Of a stretch of 64,000 nucleotides of DNA, positions 43,431-52,808 are shown one piece after another. The position numbers were made by a program, and so were the translations under genes. The stretch comes from Falsochrobactrum tianjinense (GTDB taxonomy: Bacteria; Pseudomonadota; Alphaproteobacteria; Rhizobiales; Rhizobiaceae). The notes under the pieces were generated by a model, which did no database searches, was not told the origin of the DNA, and worked only from the letters and a program-made list of their open reading frames with translations. Numbering within the stretch: the first letter of the stretch is position 1; each line of letters starts with the position of its first letter. The stretch is taken from NCBI RefSeq assembly GCF_019100495.1, contig NZ_JAHRVA010000002.1:387960-451959 (forward strand), given 5' to 3'.

Positions 43431-44003
43431 CTATGCGTCCTTGGGCAAGGTCGAACGCACCCTTGCAATGAACGTATGAAATTCCACCATGAAATTGCGC
43501 AGGAAATCGGCGGTACCGTCATTGGTGACTTCACCATCATCGGCAATCAGCCCCGGCGTAAACTGGATATAGGCTTCGGGCGCATTCATCTGTGGTGAGT
43601 TGCAGAAGCCAAGCACGCTGCGCAGGTTCTGTTGGGCAACAGCGGTGCCGATAGAGCCCGGCGAGGTGCCGATGACCGCCGACGGCTTGTGCGCAAACGA
43701 ATTTGTGCCATAGGGACGACTTGCCCAGTCAATCGCATTCTTCAATCCACCCGGTATGGAGCGATTATACTCCGGCGTGACAAACAGTACGGCATCAACC
43801 GCCGCAATCGCGTCCTTGAATGCTTTGCCTGCCGGCGGGAAATCCGCATCATAATCATAGCTGTAAAGCGGCAGGTCCTTGAAGGAAATCTCCGACATTA
43901 CCAGTTCCGGCGGCGCAAGTTGTACCAGCGCCTTGGCAAGCTTGCGATTGATCGATTCCTTGGCAAGACTGCCGATCAGATAGCCGACTTTGTGTGTAGT
44001 CAT
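43431..44003 (-). CDS. NADPH-dependent FMN reductase family protein
   Basis: A 190-residue flavodoxin-like reductase. The FMN-binding loop is GSLAKESINRKLAKAL at the start, and the conserved VTPEYNRSIPGGLKNAIDWASRP stretch is the family's ChrR/YieF-type motif. It could reduce quinones, chromate or flavin. It is read toward the VOC protein and ends at a shared terminator. Confidence 0.9.
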   Translation of the reverse strand: MTTHKVGYLIGSLAKESINRKLAKALVQLAPPELVMSEISFKDLPLYSYDYDADFPPAGKAFKDAIAAVDAVLFVTPEYNRSIPGGLKNAIDWASRPYGTNSFAHKPSAVIGTSPGSIGTAVAQQNLRSVLGFCNSPQMNAPEAYIQFTPGLIADDGEVTNDGTADFLRNFMVEFHTFIARVRSTLPKDA

Positions 44004-44532
44004 GGAACGCTCCTATCGAAATGAAGAATACTAGGTAAACGCTATGATCTATGCCTTTATTATTGTGTGCTTGTTCATGGCGATTGTCACCTGAATTATA
44101 CGGAAAGCGCTATCAATAAAGCGAGCATGATCAAGTGTGCTGTCATGGGGATCCGGATCAGATGATTACAGTGAGTTTAGCTACACGAAGAAATGATGAT
44201 CCTCGCTGTGCGGATATCTGTTCGATGCTTCTTCTATAATCTCATAACAGGAAGCAGGCCTGAAACCCCGCACAGAGAAATCCTAAGTAAATAACATATT
44301 AGCCATACATAATATACAATTATTACTAGCAAAGCAGGATAATTCAACCAAAGCATCGTTGATATTGGAATATTACATCAGAAGTTTGCAGCAACACTTG
44401 CATAATAAGTATATTTTAATGAAAAACTCTTATTAATGTATTCATAATCTACTGCTTCATTATGCAGTGATTCCCGTTCGAGCATCGCTCAAGCGGTTCC
44501 CCCGTATCACAGCACAAGGAATCGTATCGAAT
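44004..44532. other. AT-rich leader and promoter region upstream of the autotransporter gene
   Basis: A 529-bp gap, markedly richer in A and T than the surrounding genes. It probably contains the divergent promoters of the FMN reductase and the autotransporter. No gene was supported. TTAATG and TATATT stretches at about 44405-44440 fit -10-like boxes but none is decisive. AT-rich leaders are typical of horizontally spread or H-NS/Ros-type regulated surface genes. Confidence 0.5.
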
Positions 44533-47500
44533 ATGTCTATTCCGGGATATAAGAAGCGCGAGACTACAGCCGCGTCCGCTGCCCTGAACCTACGCTCGGG
44601 CGTGTCTACGCTGGCTCTGTTAGGTGCATTTATCGTTTCTGGTGGCGCAATCAACGATGCACATGCAGCCAGTTATTTGGTAGCAACCGAATCTGACTTA
44701 ATTGCGGCAATCAACAGCGCCAATGCTGATGGCGATGCGGCATCGACCATCACGCTGACCGGAAATGTAACACTTGCCAATCCATCGGCCATTCCATCAA
44801 TCACCAAGTCCTTGACGATTAATACCGGCAGCTTCGCCTTCTCCGCGACCGGAGATACGCTTTTCGATACGGCAGATGGTGAAACCCTCACCCTGAACGG
44901 CAATTTTGCAGGTACTTCGAATTACCCACAATCTGGCATACTCACAAAAGAAGGTGGCGGAACCACAGTATATACCGGTTCTTCTACCTATACTGGTAAT
45001 TATTTCATCAATGACGGCTTTGTCGAATTTCGTGATGGCGCACAATTTAATACAGCGTCTCTCTCTCAAGGTACGACTGTATCAGCTGAGGCTGGTTCTA
45101 CCGCGCGCCTTTTAGTAACCGGCCCCGGAACAGCAGTCTATACTGGACTTCAAATTGGGGGCGGAGCAAATTCGCATTCGGTCCTTGAAATTACCGATGG
45201 TGGGGTAGTCCAAAGCTCCGATTCCAATAGCATAAGCGTTTCCAGTTCAGGCAAGGATGCTGGTATTATATCCTCGGTGATTGTCGACGGCGCGGGCTCC
45301 CTGCTTCATCTAAATGGTGATATCTTTGCCGGGTATTGGGGAGATGCCTTCTTCAACGTTACAGATGGAGGTGTTATTCGGTCAAAGCGGATCGACTTTG
45401 GTGGGCATACATTCTTGAAGGGGAAATTCGCAGCAGGCGTAGTTACCGGTAAAGGCTCGACCTGGGAGAGCAGCGGAACATTCGGTCTCTTTAGCGGATC
45501 TCTTAACGTTCTGGATCGGGGACAGGTTACATCCGCGACATTTAGCATCGCTGGTTCAGGAGGCGTTGCTGAAGCTCTGGTGTCTGATGCAGGTTCAAGC
45601 CTCGCCACGACAACGGGTGATATTACGCTCTCCACCTCAGGTCAGGGCGTGTTGACAGTCGTGCAGGACGGTAAGGTGACGGTAAAAGGCGGCACCGGTT
45701 CAATCAAAATTGCAACTGCCGCAGCCGGTCGTGGTGTCCTCAATATTGGTGGCAAAGAAGGAGAAGCCGCACAGAGTGCCGGCGTGATTGAAGCTGCAAC
45801 TATTGCATTCGGTTCCGGCAATGGCATCGTCAATTTCAACCACACCAACAGCGGTTATGATTTTACGCCGGTTTTCACCGGAGCAGGCACGATCAATCAC
45901 GCAGGTAGCGGCAAAACCATTCTGGATACGGATAACAGTGCCTTTACCGGTGTGACAAATGTCAACGCGGGTACACTCGCTGTTAATAATGTTCTTGGCG
46001 GCACGATGAATGTGTCCGGCGGTCGCTTGCAGGGCATCGGCACAGTCGGCACAACAACCCACGAGGCAGAAGGCGTTATCGCGCCCGGCAACTCCATCGG
46101 CACACTGACCATCGATGGCGATTATATCGGCAATGGCGGTCTGGTTGAGATCGAAACAGTACTGGGCGACGACAGCTCATCCACCGATCTTCTTCACATC
46201 ATGGGTAATACCTCCGGCACCGGCGATGTCAGGGTTATAAATTTGGGTGGTACTGGCGCCCCGACCACGGAAGGGATCAAGATCATCGAGGTTGGAGGCA
46301 CGTCCGATGGTGTCTTCTCGCTAAAAGGCGATTATGCCCTCGATGGAGATCAGGTTGTCGTCGCTGGCGCTTATGCCTACCGCCTGCTTCAGAACGGTGT
46401 CAGCACACCAACCGATGGCGACTGGTATTTACGCTCAACATTGAAGCCCGTCGATCCTGATCCGGCTCCCACACCGGAACCAGATCCCGCTCCGGCCCCA
46501 ACCCCAGAGCCGCAGCCCGCAACACAACCGCTCTATCAGGCTGGCGCTCCTATCTATGAAGCCTATCCGCAAACACTGATGGCATTGAATAGTCTTCCGA
46601 CGCTTAAGCAGCGTGTCGGCAACCGTTATTGGTCATATGCCGGAAACCGGATGATCGTGCAGGGTGCGGATGCCATTATTCCTTATGCCCCGGCAGAAGA
46701 AGCAGGCATATTCACACAGGAAAATGGTGTATGGGGCCGCATCGAAGGCGCTCATAACCGTTTCAAGCCAGATGTCAGCACAACGGATGCGGCCTACGAT
46801 GTTGATGTTTTCAAGTTGCAGGCAGGTCTTGATGGCATGCTGCACGAAACCGCGAACGGCAAGCTGATCGGCGGCATTACGGTCCATTACGGCCATGGCT
46901 CAACCGACATATTCTCTCCCCACGGCAACGGCGAAATCTCCACCGACGGCTACGGCTTCGGAGGAACTCTGACCTGGTACGGTGAAAACGGTTTCTATCT
47001 CGACGGTCAGGCGCAGGTAACGTGGTATAGGTCCGATCTGTCTTCCGATCCTTTGGGCATCGGGCTGGCCGATGGAAATCATGGCTTTGGCTACGCCCTT
47101 TCGCTTGAAAGCGGCAAGAGAATACAGATCAACGAACAGTGGTCATGGACGCCGCAGGGTCAGTTGATCTATTCCAGCGTGGATTTCGACAGCTTCTACG
47201 AACCGTTTGGAGAAAAGGTTTCCTTGCATAATGGAGACAGCTTGCAGGGTCGCCTGGGTCTATCCTTCGACCGCCAGAATGCCTGGCAGAACAGTAAGGG
47301 TCTGACGAACCGCATCCATAGCTATGGCATCGGTAATCTCTATTACGAATTTTTGGACGGAGTGTCGGTGGAACTGGCCGAAACGCGTCTCACCTCACGT
47401 AATGAGCGCCTGTGGGGCGGCATCGGGCTCGGTGGCTCCTACAACTGGGATGACGACAAATACTCGCTTTACGGCGAGGCGTCGATCAATACCAGCCTGA

Positions 47501-47559
47501 ACAATTTTGGCGATAGCTATAATTACAAGGGAAATATCGGCTTCCGTGTAAAGTGGTAA
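44533..47559 (+). CDS. Autotransporter outer membrane protein (type Va)
   Basis: A protein of about 1008 residues. After a long N-terminal signal region (to about residue 47, cleavage near AHAASY) there is a beta-helical passenger to about residue 630, with Gly/Ser/Thr-rich repeats such as SGQGVLTVVQDGKVTVKGGT. A PATR-like end (FTGVTNVNAGTLAVNNVLGG) follows, then a Pro/Ala linker (PDPAPTPEPDPAPAPTPEP) and a C-terminal beta-barrel ending FRVKW with a terminal aromatic residue. It should be exported and shown on the cell surface, possibly as an adhesin. Several Brucella paralogues exist and this one is not named here. ATG 44533 has AAGGA upstream. Confidence 0.9.
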   Translation: MSIPGYKKRETTAASAALNLRSGVSTLALLGAFIVSGGAINDAHAASYLVATESDLIAAINSANADGDAASTITLTGNVTLANPSAIPSITKSLTINTGSFAFSATGDTLFDTADGETLTLNGNFAGTSNYPQSGILTKEGGGTTVYTGSSTYTGNYFINDGFVEFRDGAQFNTASLSQGTTVSAEAGSTARLLVTGPGTAVYTGLQIGGGANSHSVLEITDGGVVQSSDSNSISVSSSGKDAGIISSVIVDGAGSLLHLNGDIFAGYWGDAFFNVTDGGVIRSKRIDFGGHTFLKGKFAAGVVTGKGSTWESSGTFGLFSGSLNVLDRGQVTSATFSIAGSGGVAEALVSDAGSSLATTTGDITLSTSGQGVLTVVQDGKVTVKGGTGSIKIATAAAGRGVLNIGGKEGEAAQSAGVIEAATIAFGSGNGIVNFNHTNSGYDFTPVFTGAGTINHAGSGKTILDTDNSAFTGVTNVNAGTLAVNNVLGGTMNVSGGRLQGIGTVGTTTHEAEGVIAPGNSIGTLTIDGDYIGNGGLVEIETVLGDDSSSTDLLHIMGNTSGTGDVRVINLGGTGAPTTEGIKIIEVGGTSDGVFSLKGDYALDGDQVVVAGAYAYRLLQNGVSTPTDGDWYLRSTLKPVDPDPAPTPEPDPAPAPTPEPQPATQPLYQAGAPIYEAYPQTLMALNSLPTLKQRVGNRYWSYAGNRMIVQGADAIIPYAPAEEAGIFTQENGVWGRIEGAHNRFKPDVSTTDAAYDVDVFKLQAGLDGMLHETANGKLIGGITVHYGHGSTDIFSPHGNGEISTDGYGFGGTLTWYGENGFYLDGQAQVTWYRSDLSSDPLGIGLADGNHGFGYALSLESGKRIQINEQWSWTPQGQLIYSSVDFDSFYEPFGEKVSLHNGDSLQGRLGLSFDRQNAWQNSKGLTNRIHSYGIGNLYYEFLDGVSVELAETRLTSRNERLWGGIGLGGSYNWDDDKYSLYGEASINTSLNNFGDSYNYKGNIGFRVKW

Positions 47560-47573
47560 GCCGGTAGCAAAAA

Positions 47574-47612
47574 CGAGTGTTGGGGGCGTGCGAGCCACGC
47601 CTCCAACACTCG
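47574..47612. terminator. Long hairpin downstream of the autotransporter gene
   Basis: CGAGTGTTGGGGGCGTG (47574-47590) pairs with CACGCCTCCAACACTCG (47596-47612), 17 bp with one wobble, around a 5-nt loop. No T run follows, so termination would be inefficient; it is also opposite rpsU. Confidence 0.6.
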
Positions 47613-47710
47613 AAATGAACAATAACATATTTGAATGTCTCGATAGCGCCGTTCGGCAAGCTTCCGCTTGCCGCTAGAACACGCTTCGGCCTGTTCTCAA
47701 CAGGACTTCC

Positions 47711-47995
47711 TCAAGCCGCCGAAGATGACGAGGAAGACGGGGGCGTAGATGTTCTTGGTCGCGCTGCCAGAGGCTTCCGCTTCGGGCGCGGCAGCAAGCC
47801 TTCTCTCTGGGCTCTCTTTTTCGCATCCTTACGCGCGCGACGGATAGCTTCGTCTTTTTCGCGCGCCCGTCGCTCGGACGGTTTTTCATAGGCGCGGCGT
47901 GCTTTCAACTCGCGAAAGATTCCTTCGCGCTGCATCTTCTTCTTGAGCACCCTGAGTGCCTGATCCACGTTATTATCGCGTACAATGACTTGCAA
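47711..47995 (-). CDS. rpsU: 30S ribosomal protein S21
   Basis: A 94-residue small-subunit protein. It starts [20 protein letters not shown] and has the basic [21 protein letters not shown] stretch of S21. The C-terminal Pro/Ser-rich end is longer than in E. coli S21 (71 residues). It is close to a hypothetical gene upstream on the same strand. Confidence 0.95.
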   Translation of the reverse strand: MQVIVRDNNVDQALRVLKKKMQREGIFRELKARRAYEKPSERRAREKDEAIRRARKDAKKRAQREGLLPRPKRKPLAARPRTSTPPSSSSSSAA

Positions 47996-48110
47996 GTGGC
48001 CTCCTTTCGCAGCAATGCGCTGCCGATAAACTTATGGGCGATGAAAATTTACTGCCGGGACCGAATGGCCCATAGAAAATTCGGAAACAACAGGGGCTGT
48101 CGCTGTATCG

Positions 48111-48329
48111 TCAGCCCTTCTTGCCGGGGACGGGAGACAGATCATCAATACGCTGCTGTTCCAATCGCGCAGCCTTCAGACGCTTGGTCTTGGCATCTGC
48201 CGCGGCTTTTTCATTAAGCAAAATGGCCTTGGCGACGCGATCCGTCTCGGCGTTTTTGGTTTCAGTTCGCGAAAGAGGCTTTTTAAAGAGACTATCTTTA
48301 TTCAAGCCTCTGCCGGATTGTTCTTGCAT
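48111..48329 (-). CDS. Hypothetical protein, 72 residues
   Basis: A small, highly charged protein (Lys, Arg, Glu, Asp) with no hydrophobic segment, and with a start MQEQSGRGLNKDSLFKKPLS behind GAGGAGAAC. No domain was recognised; the composition suggests a helical or disordered cytoplasmic protein. It is between cspA and rpsU on the minus strand and could be co-transcribed with rpsU, with a 115-bp gap. Confidence 0.65.
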   Translation of the reverse strand: MQEQSGRGLNKDSLFKKPLSRTETKNAETDRVAKAILLNEKAAADAKTKRLKAARLEQQRIDDLSPVPGKKG

Positions 48330-48482
48330 ATTCCGTTCTCCTCTTCACCGCCCTGCGTCCGAACGGCTGCATAAAGGCGATCCAGTGACGATGCGAACAT
48401 GCCCGCAGCGAGCCACCACAAGAACGTGCAGAACATTCGCAAACCGCGTGCGGCCTGTCGAAGACAGCGGCACTCTTATGTC

Positions 48483-48508
48483 AAAAAAGGCCGGGTTGCC
48501 CCGACCTT
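48483..48508 (-). terminator. Rho-independent terminator of cspA
   Basis: On the minus strand AAGGTCGGG pairs with CCCGGCCTT around a 4-nt loop, with TTTTTTGA after it. It lies about 70 bp past the cspA stop. Confidence 0.8.
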
Positions 48509-48579
48509 CCAATCGTCTCAACAATCAGTGCCAGTACATCCGTGGTCAAAGATCGGAAACAATATTTGATGCTCTAAAC

Positions 48580-48789
48580 TTAAACTTCTTGCAGATTTTC
48601 TGCTGCGGTCTTGCCCGAGCGACGATCTGCAACAGCTTCAAAGCTTACTTTCTGGCCTTCACGAAGGCTGGAAAGGCCAGCACGTTCCACTGCCGAGATG
48701 TGTACAAACACATCCGGAGCGCCATCTTCAGGCTGAATAAATCCAAAACCCTTGGTGGTGTTGAAGAATTTTACTGTACCGATTGCCAT
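48580..48789 (-). CDS. cspA: Cold-shock protein CspA
   Basis: A 69-residue cold-shock domain protein. The RNA-binding motifs RNP-1 (KGFGFIQ) and RNP-2 (DVFVHIS) are both seen. It is an RNA chaperone. An AT-rich stretch of over 150 bp upstream, with no other start, may be the long leader that folds at low temperature in known cspA mRNAs. A terminator lies downstream at 48483. Confidence 0.95.
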   Translation of the reverse strand: MAIGTVKFFNTTKGFGFIQPEDGAPDVFVHISAVERAGLSSLREGQKVSFEAVADRRSGKTAAENLQEV

Positions 48790-49026
48790 ATTGAATTCCT
48801 TTCAATTCGCATGGTTGGTGTGAAGCGAATTGCCATTCGCTGCCGAATTTTACGAATTTGAAAGAAAGAAATTGAGCAATAAAAGCTCAGATACATTCGA
48901 AAACAAAATCGATGTGCTGAATATAGGCAGAAATTCGCTTTTTTACAAGCCACCCCAGCAATTTAATTTTACCGGGGATGAATGAACTTTCGCAAGTATT
49001 GGAAACGTCGCCAGAAAACGTCCGCC

Positions 49027-49869
49027 TCATCTAAGGGCTTCCAACTCGGCAATGCGCTCGGCGCTGTCTTTCTCCAGGGTGCGCGTCATTTCGCGAATGA
49101 TGGTTTCGGCCAGCACGAAGAGCGCTGCCGACGAATCCCACGCCGAAGGAGCCGCAATCCGTCCGGCCAAAACATGGCGTGCGACGCGCGCGATAGGCGA
49201 CAACCATTGGTCGGTAATGAGAATGATCTCCACGCTTCGGCTTTTCGCCTTTTCCGCAAGTTTCAAAAGGCTGTCCTGATAGCGGCGAATATCGAAGACG
49301 ATCAGAACATCACGCCTGCCCATATCGAGAAGGCGATCGCCCCACATGCTTTCCTGCCCGGCCAGATGGAACACGCGCGGACGGATGATCGACATATGCG
49401 CCGCCATATATTGCGCTATCGGATCGGTAAAACGCCCACCAATGAGATAGACGCTTCCCCTGGAATTACAAAGGGCTGCAACCACCTGCCGCAACTGCTT
49501 TTGGCCCAAGTGCCGGAAGCTTTCGCGAATATTGTCCAGCGTGTGCTCCACAGCCGGATAGGCGGCACCCGATCCCTTTTCCGGCTGTTCGTTGCGATGG
49601 TGCGGAGACTGAAGCTGCGCCGCCAGCTCATTCTGCAAGCAGACCTGAAAATCGGAATAATTATGGAAACCCAGCCGGTTCACGAAACGCAGAATTGTGG
49701 GAGAACTGACGCCCGCCTGCGCAGAAAATTCCGCGACAATTTTCAGGCCAAGCATCGGATAATTGGCGATCAGCGTTTGCGCGGCGCGGCGCTCGCCGGG
49801 CGGCATCGCGTCAATCCGCTCATTGATCAGTTCCGCGACACTCGCGCGCGCCAATGCGGTATTTTCCAT
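49027..49869 (-). CDS. MurR/RpiR family transcriptional regulator
   Basis: A 280-residue regulator with an N-terminal helix-turn-helix domain (about 1-80, containing FSAQAGVSSPTILRFVNRLG) and a SIS sugar/phosphate-binding domain (about 125-265, with GSVYLIGGRFTDPIAQYMAA and VLIVFDIRRYQDS). It is divergent from the catabolic operon across a 128-bp gap with a palindrome at 49966, and is probably its regulator. RpiR proteins usually respond to a phosphorylated or acid intermediate; the ligand here is unknown. Confidence 0.9.
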   Translation of the reverse strand: MENTALARASVAELINERIDAMPPGERRAAQTLIANYPMLGLKIVAEFSAQAGVSSPTILRFVNRLGFHNYSDFQVCLQNELAAQLQSPHHRNEQPEKGSGAAYPAVEHTLDNIRESFRHLGQKQLRQVVAALCNSRGSVYLIGGRFTDPIAQYMAAHMSIIRPRVFHLAGQESMWGDRLLDMGRRDVLIVFDIRRYQDSLLKLAEKAKSRSVEIILITDQWLSPIARVARHVLAGRIAAPSAWDSSAALFVLAETIIREMTRTLEKDSAERIAELEALR

Positions 49870-49965
49870 TCCGACTGCTCTTTCCCGAATATAGGCAAAA
49901 TTGTGTTTGACAAAGCATCATAGGACGTATCAAATAATCCACAATAGCGCACAAATGGAAAAAAC

Positions 49966-49979
49966 GTAACATAAGTTAC
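49966..49979. promoter_or_regulatory. Candidate RpiR operator
   Basis: GTAACATAAGTTAC is a perfect 5-bp inverted repeat around ATAA, 18 bp ahead of the first operon gene. HexR-type RpiR sites follow TGTA..TACA, which this site resembles (CGTAAC/GTTACAG). Confidence 0.5.
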
Positions 49980-49997
49980 AGCGCAGGGAACAAACAA

Positions 49998-50810
49998 ATG
50001 GTAGACGAGCGAGTTGATCGTGCGGATAGTCGGGATCTGCCTTCCGCACCGGTCATTGTCGTCAATGAAGATGGGAAAAGCCCTTATCTCTTCGTTTGCG
50101 AACATGCCTCCAATTTCATACCGAAAAATTTTGGGGGGCTAGGGCTAGATACCGAAGCGCTCACGGCCCACATCGCATGGGACCCCGGAGCGGTCGAAGT
50201 CGCACGGCATTTAAGTACGGCACTGGATGCAACCCTGATTGAGGCTGGCCTTTCGAGGCTGCTGATTGATTGCAACCGCCCGCTCGACGCGCATGACCTT
50301 ATCCCGGAAATCAGTGAAGCCACGGTCATTCCCGGAAACCACGCCCTCGATTCCATCGACCGCATGGCGCGGATCGACCTGTCGCACCGGCCATTTCATG
50401 CCTGCATCGAAAGCACGATCAAAGCTCGCGCGGCACACGGCCAGCCCTCATGGATCGTCACCATCCATTCCTTCACGCCCGTCTATCATGGCACATCGCG
50501 CCCCTGGCAGATCGGCATCATTCATGACAGGGACGACCGGATCGCAAGGCCCCTGATCGCGGGATTGAAACGGGACCCGGCCCTCAATGTCGGCGTCAAC
50601 GAGCCTTACTCGCCCGCAGACCGGGTCTATTACACGCTGGAGCGCCATGCACGTCCGCACAATTCGCCTTGCGTGATGATCGAAATCCGCAATGACGAGA
50701 TCACAAATGCGCAAACGCAAGAAGGTTGGGCAGCGCGCCTTGCCGCCATCTTCACGGATATAGCCGGGACGCTTGCGCCTCAAGATCACTTCACCGGACA
50801 GAAAGCCTGA
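49998..50810 (+). CDS. N-formylglutamate amidohydrolase family protein
   Basis: A 270-residue member of the HutG/N-formylglutamate amidohydrolase family (PF05013). Seen features are LFVCEHASNFIPK, RLLIDCNRP, VTIHSFTPVYHG and VMIEIRNDEI, which hold the family metal and substrate residues. It has no histidine-catabolism neighbours here. It is the first gene of an operon with a TRAP importer, a glutamine-synthetase-type ligase and two dehydrogenases. In this setting it could hydrolyse a gamma-glutamyl or N-acyl-glutamyl compound; this is inferred. Confidence 0.88.
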   Translation: MVDERVDRADSRDLPSAPVIVVNEDGKSPYLFVCEHASNFIPKNFGGLGLDTEALTAHIAWDPGAVEVARHLSTALDATLIEAGLSRLLIDCNRPLDAHDLIPEISEATVIPGNHALDSIDRMARIDLSHRPFHACIESTIKARAAHGQPSWIVTIHSFTPVYHGTSRPWQIGIIHDRDDRIARPLIAGLKRDPALNVGVNEPYSPADRVYYTLERHARPHNSPCVMIEIRNDEITNAQTQEGWAARLAAIFTDIAGTLAPQDHFTGQKA

Positions 50811-50821
50811 AGGAGCGGAAT

Positions 50822-51373
50822 ATGCCGAAGCCGATCAGACTGTTTGTCAAGTATGTAGATACTCTGAATTATTATGTCGGGCGCTTTGCGATGTATCTGT
50901 TTTTCGCACTTGCCGCCTGCCTGCTTTATTCAACGTTTTCGCGTGTTGTTTTTGGCGTGCCTATAAACTGGGTGCTGGAAATGTCGCAATTCATTCTCTC
51001 CGCCTATTATCTTCTGGGCGGGGCCTATGCCATGCAACAGGGCGCGCATGTGCGCATGGACCTGTTCTTCGACAGGCTCACGCCTCGAAGCAAGGCAATC
51101 ACCGACATGATCACCATCCTGTTTATCATCTTCTATCTGGGAGTGATGATCGCGGGCGGCATTTCATCAACCAATTACGCTATCGTCTATAACCAGAAGA
51201 ATTATACCGCCTGGGCGCCCGTCCTCTGGCCGATCAAGCTCATCATGACGGTCGGCGTCTTCCTTCTGCTTCTTCAATGCCTTTCCAATTTCTTCAAGGA
51301 CTGGGCCACCCTGCGAGGCAAGCCGATCCATACGATCGCAGGCCCGGCCATTGAGGAGGGGCACCACCTATGA
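50822..51373 (+). CDS. TRAP transporter small permease (DctQ)
   Basis: A 183-residue protein with four membrane helices, the DctQ arrangement. It starts MPKPIRLFVKYVDTLNYYVG behind GAAGGAGCGG, and the WVLEMSQFILSAYYLLGGAYAM segment is typical. It works with the large permease encoded next, whose ATG overlaps its stop by 4 bp. Confidence 0.92.
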   Translation: MPKPIRLFVKYVDTLNYYVGRFAMYLFFALAACLLYSTFSRVVFGVPINWVLEMSQFILSAYYLLGGAYAMQQGAHVRMDLFFDRLTPRSKAITDMITILFIIFYLGVMIAGGISSTNYAIVYNQKNYTAWAPVLWPIKLIMTVGVFLLLLQCLSNFFKDWATLRGKPIHTIAGPAIEEGHHL

Positions 51374-52695
51374 GCTCCGAACTCATCACGCTTTTCATGT
51401 TCGCCACCATGATGGTGCTGCTGATGACCGGGCAGCGTGTCTTCGGCGTCATCGGCTTCGTAGGTGCAGCGGCCGCGCTTCTGTTATGGGGCAAGGGCTC
51501 GTTCGAGATGCCCTACAATGCCACATTCGCGGTATTGAACTGGTATCCCCTCATCACCGTGCCGTTCTTTGTCTTCATGGGCTATATGCTGTCGGAATCG
51601 GGCATTGCGAGCAATCTTTACCGAATGTTCCATGTCTGGTTCGGGGGCATTCGCGGCGGGCTGGCACTGGGTACGGTTGGCCTGATGGTCATCATTTCAT
51701 GCATGAACGGCCTAAGCGTGGCAGGTATGGCCATCGGCGCGACGGTCGCCCTGCCCGAGCTTCTCAAGCGCGGTTACAACAAAATCATGGTCACGGGCGT
51801 CATTCAGGCGGGCAGTTCGCTCGGCATCCTCATCCCACCCAGCGTCGTGCTGGTGCTTTATGCGATGATTGCACGCCAGCCTGTATTGCAGCTCTGGCTG
51901 GCAGGCATCGGACCCGGTATCCTGATGGCATTGCTGTTTTCCATCTACATCTATATCCGCTGCCGCCTCCAGCCTGAACTGGGGCCGACCCTGCCAAAGG
52001 AGGAACTAGACAGGATCACCTGGGGTGAACGTTTCTCGTTATTACGTGCAGGTATCCTGCCGCTGGTGATTTTCGGCGCAATGATGGGCCTGTTTCTAAC
52101 TGGTGTGACAAGCCTCGTTGAAAGCGCTGCGGTCGGCGCACTCCTGGCAACGCTTGCCGCGCTTGTAACAAAACGACTTACAAAAGTAGTCTGGGAAACG
52201 ACCACCCGCAACACTCTCACTGTCACCTGCATGTTCCTCTGGATCATTCTGGCGGCACTGTGTTTCTCGTCGGTCTATGACGGGTTGGGGGCCGTGAAGG
52301 CAATTGAGAACGTATTGCTCGGCACATTCGATCTTTCGCCATGGACCATTCTCATACTCATGCTGCTGTCTTTCATCGTGCTGGGAATGTTCCTCGACGA
52401 TACCGCCATGCTGGTGATTGTCGCCCCGCTTTACATCCCATTGGTGAAGAGCCTTGGCTTCAATGCCATCTGGTTCGGCATTCTCTACACGATCACCTGC
52501 CAGATTGCGTACATCACACCGCCTTTCGGCTATAATCTCTTCATCATGAGAGCACTGGCGCCCAAGGATGTCACGCTGGTGGATATCTATCGCTCCATCG
52601 TGCCATTCTTCTTTCTGATGGTGCTGACCATCATCATCCTGATGATCTTTCCCCAGATCGCGATGTGGCTACCCGATTGGTACACGGGACGATGA
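51370..52695 (+). CDS. TRAP transporter large permease (DctM)
   Basis: A 441-residue membrane protein with about twelve helices, the sodium-coupled translocating subunit. Typical stretches are GSSLGILIPPSVVLVLYAM and GMFLDDTAMLVIVAPLYIPL. TRAP systems move carboxylates and related organic solutes. It is translationally coupled to the small permease by an ATGA overlap. Confidence 0.93.
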   Translation: MSSELITLFMFATMMVLLMTGQRVFGVIGFVGAAAALLLWGKGSFEMPYNATFAVLNWYPLITVPFFVFMGYMLSESGIASNLYRMFHVWFGGIRGGLALGTVGLMVIISCMNGLSVAGMAIGATVALPELLKRGYNKIMVTGVIQAGSSLGILIPPSVVLVLYAMIARQPVLQLWLAGIGPGILMALLFSIYIYIRCRLQPELGPTLPKEELDRITWGERFSLLRAGILPLVIFGAMMGLFLTGVTSLVESAAVGALLATLAALVTKRLTKVVWETTTRNTLTVTCMFLWIILAALCFSSVYDGLGAVKAIENVLLGTFDLSPWTILILMLLSFIVLGMFLDDTAMLVIVAPLYIPLVKSLGFNAIWFGILYTITCQIAYITPPFGYNLFIMRALAPKDVTLVDIYRSIVPFFFLMVLTIIILMIFPQIAMWLPDWYTGR

Positions 52696-52808
52696 CGAGA
52701 ACTTACGGAGGACAACCCATAAGACTGGCCACAAGAGCCGCAAAAGGCCGGGCCGCCATGGTTGAAGAGTACAAATAAGGGAACTTCAAACAAACGGGAG
52801 AATGAGCA

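Noticed and set aside
52696-52808. Short peptide ending MVEEYK between dctM and dctP
   Set aside because: There is no standard start codon behind the nearby GGAGG and the reading is under 20 codons.
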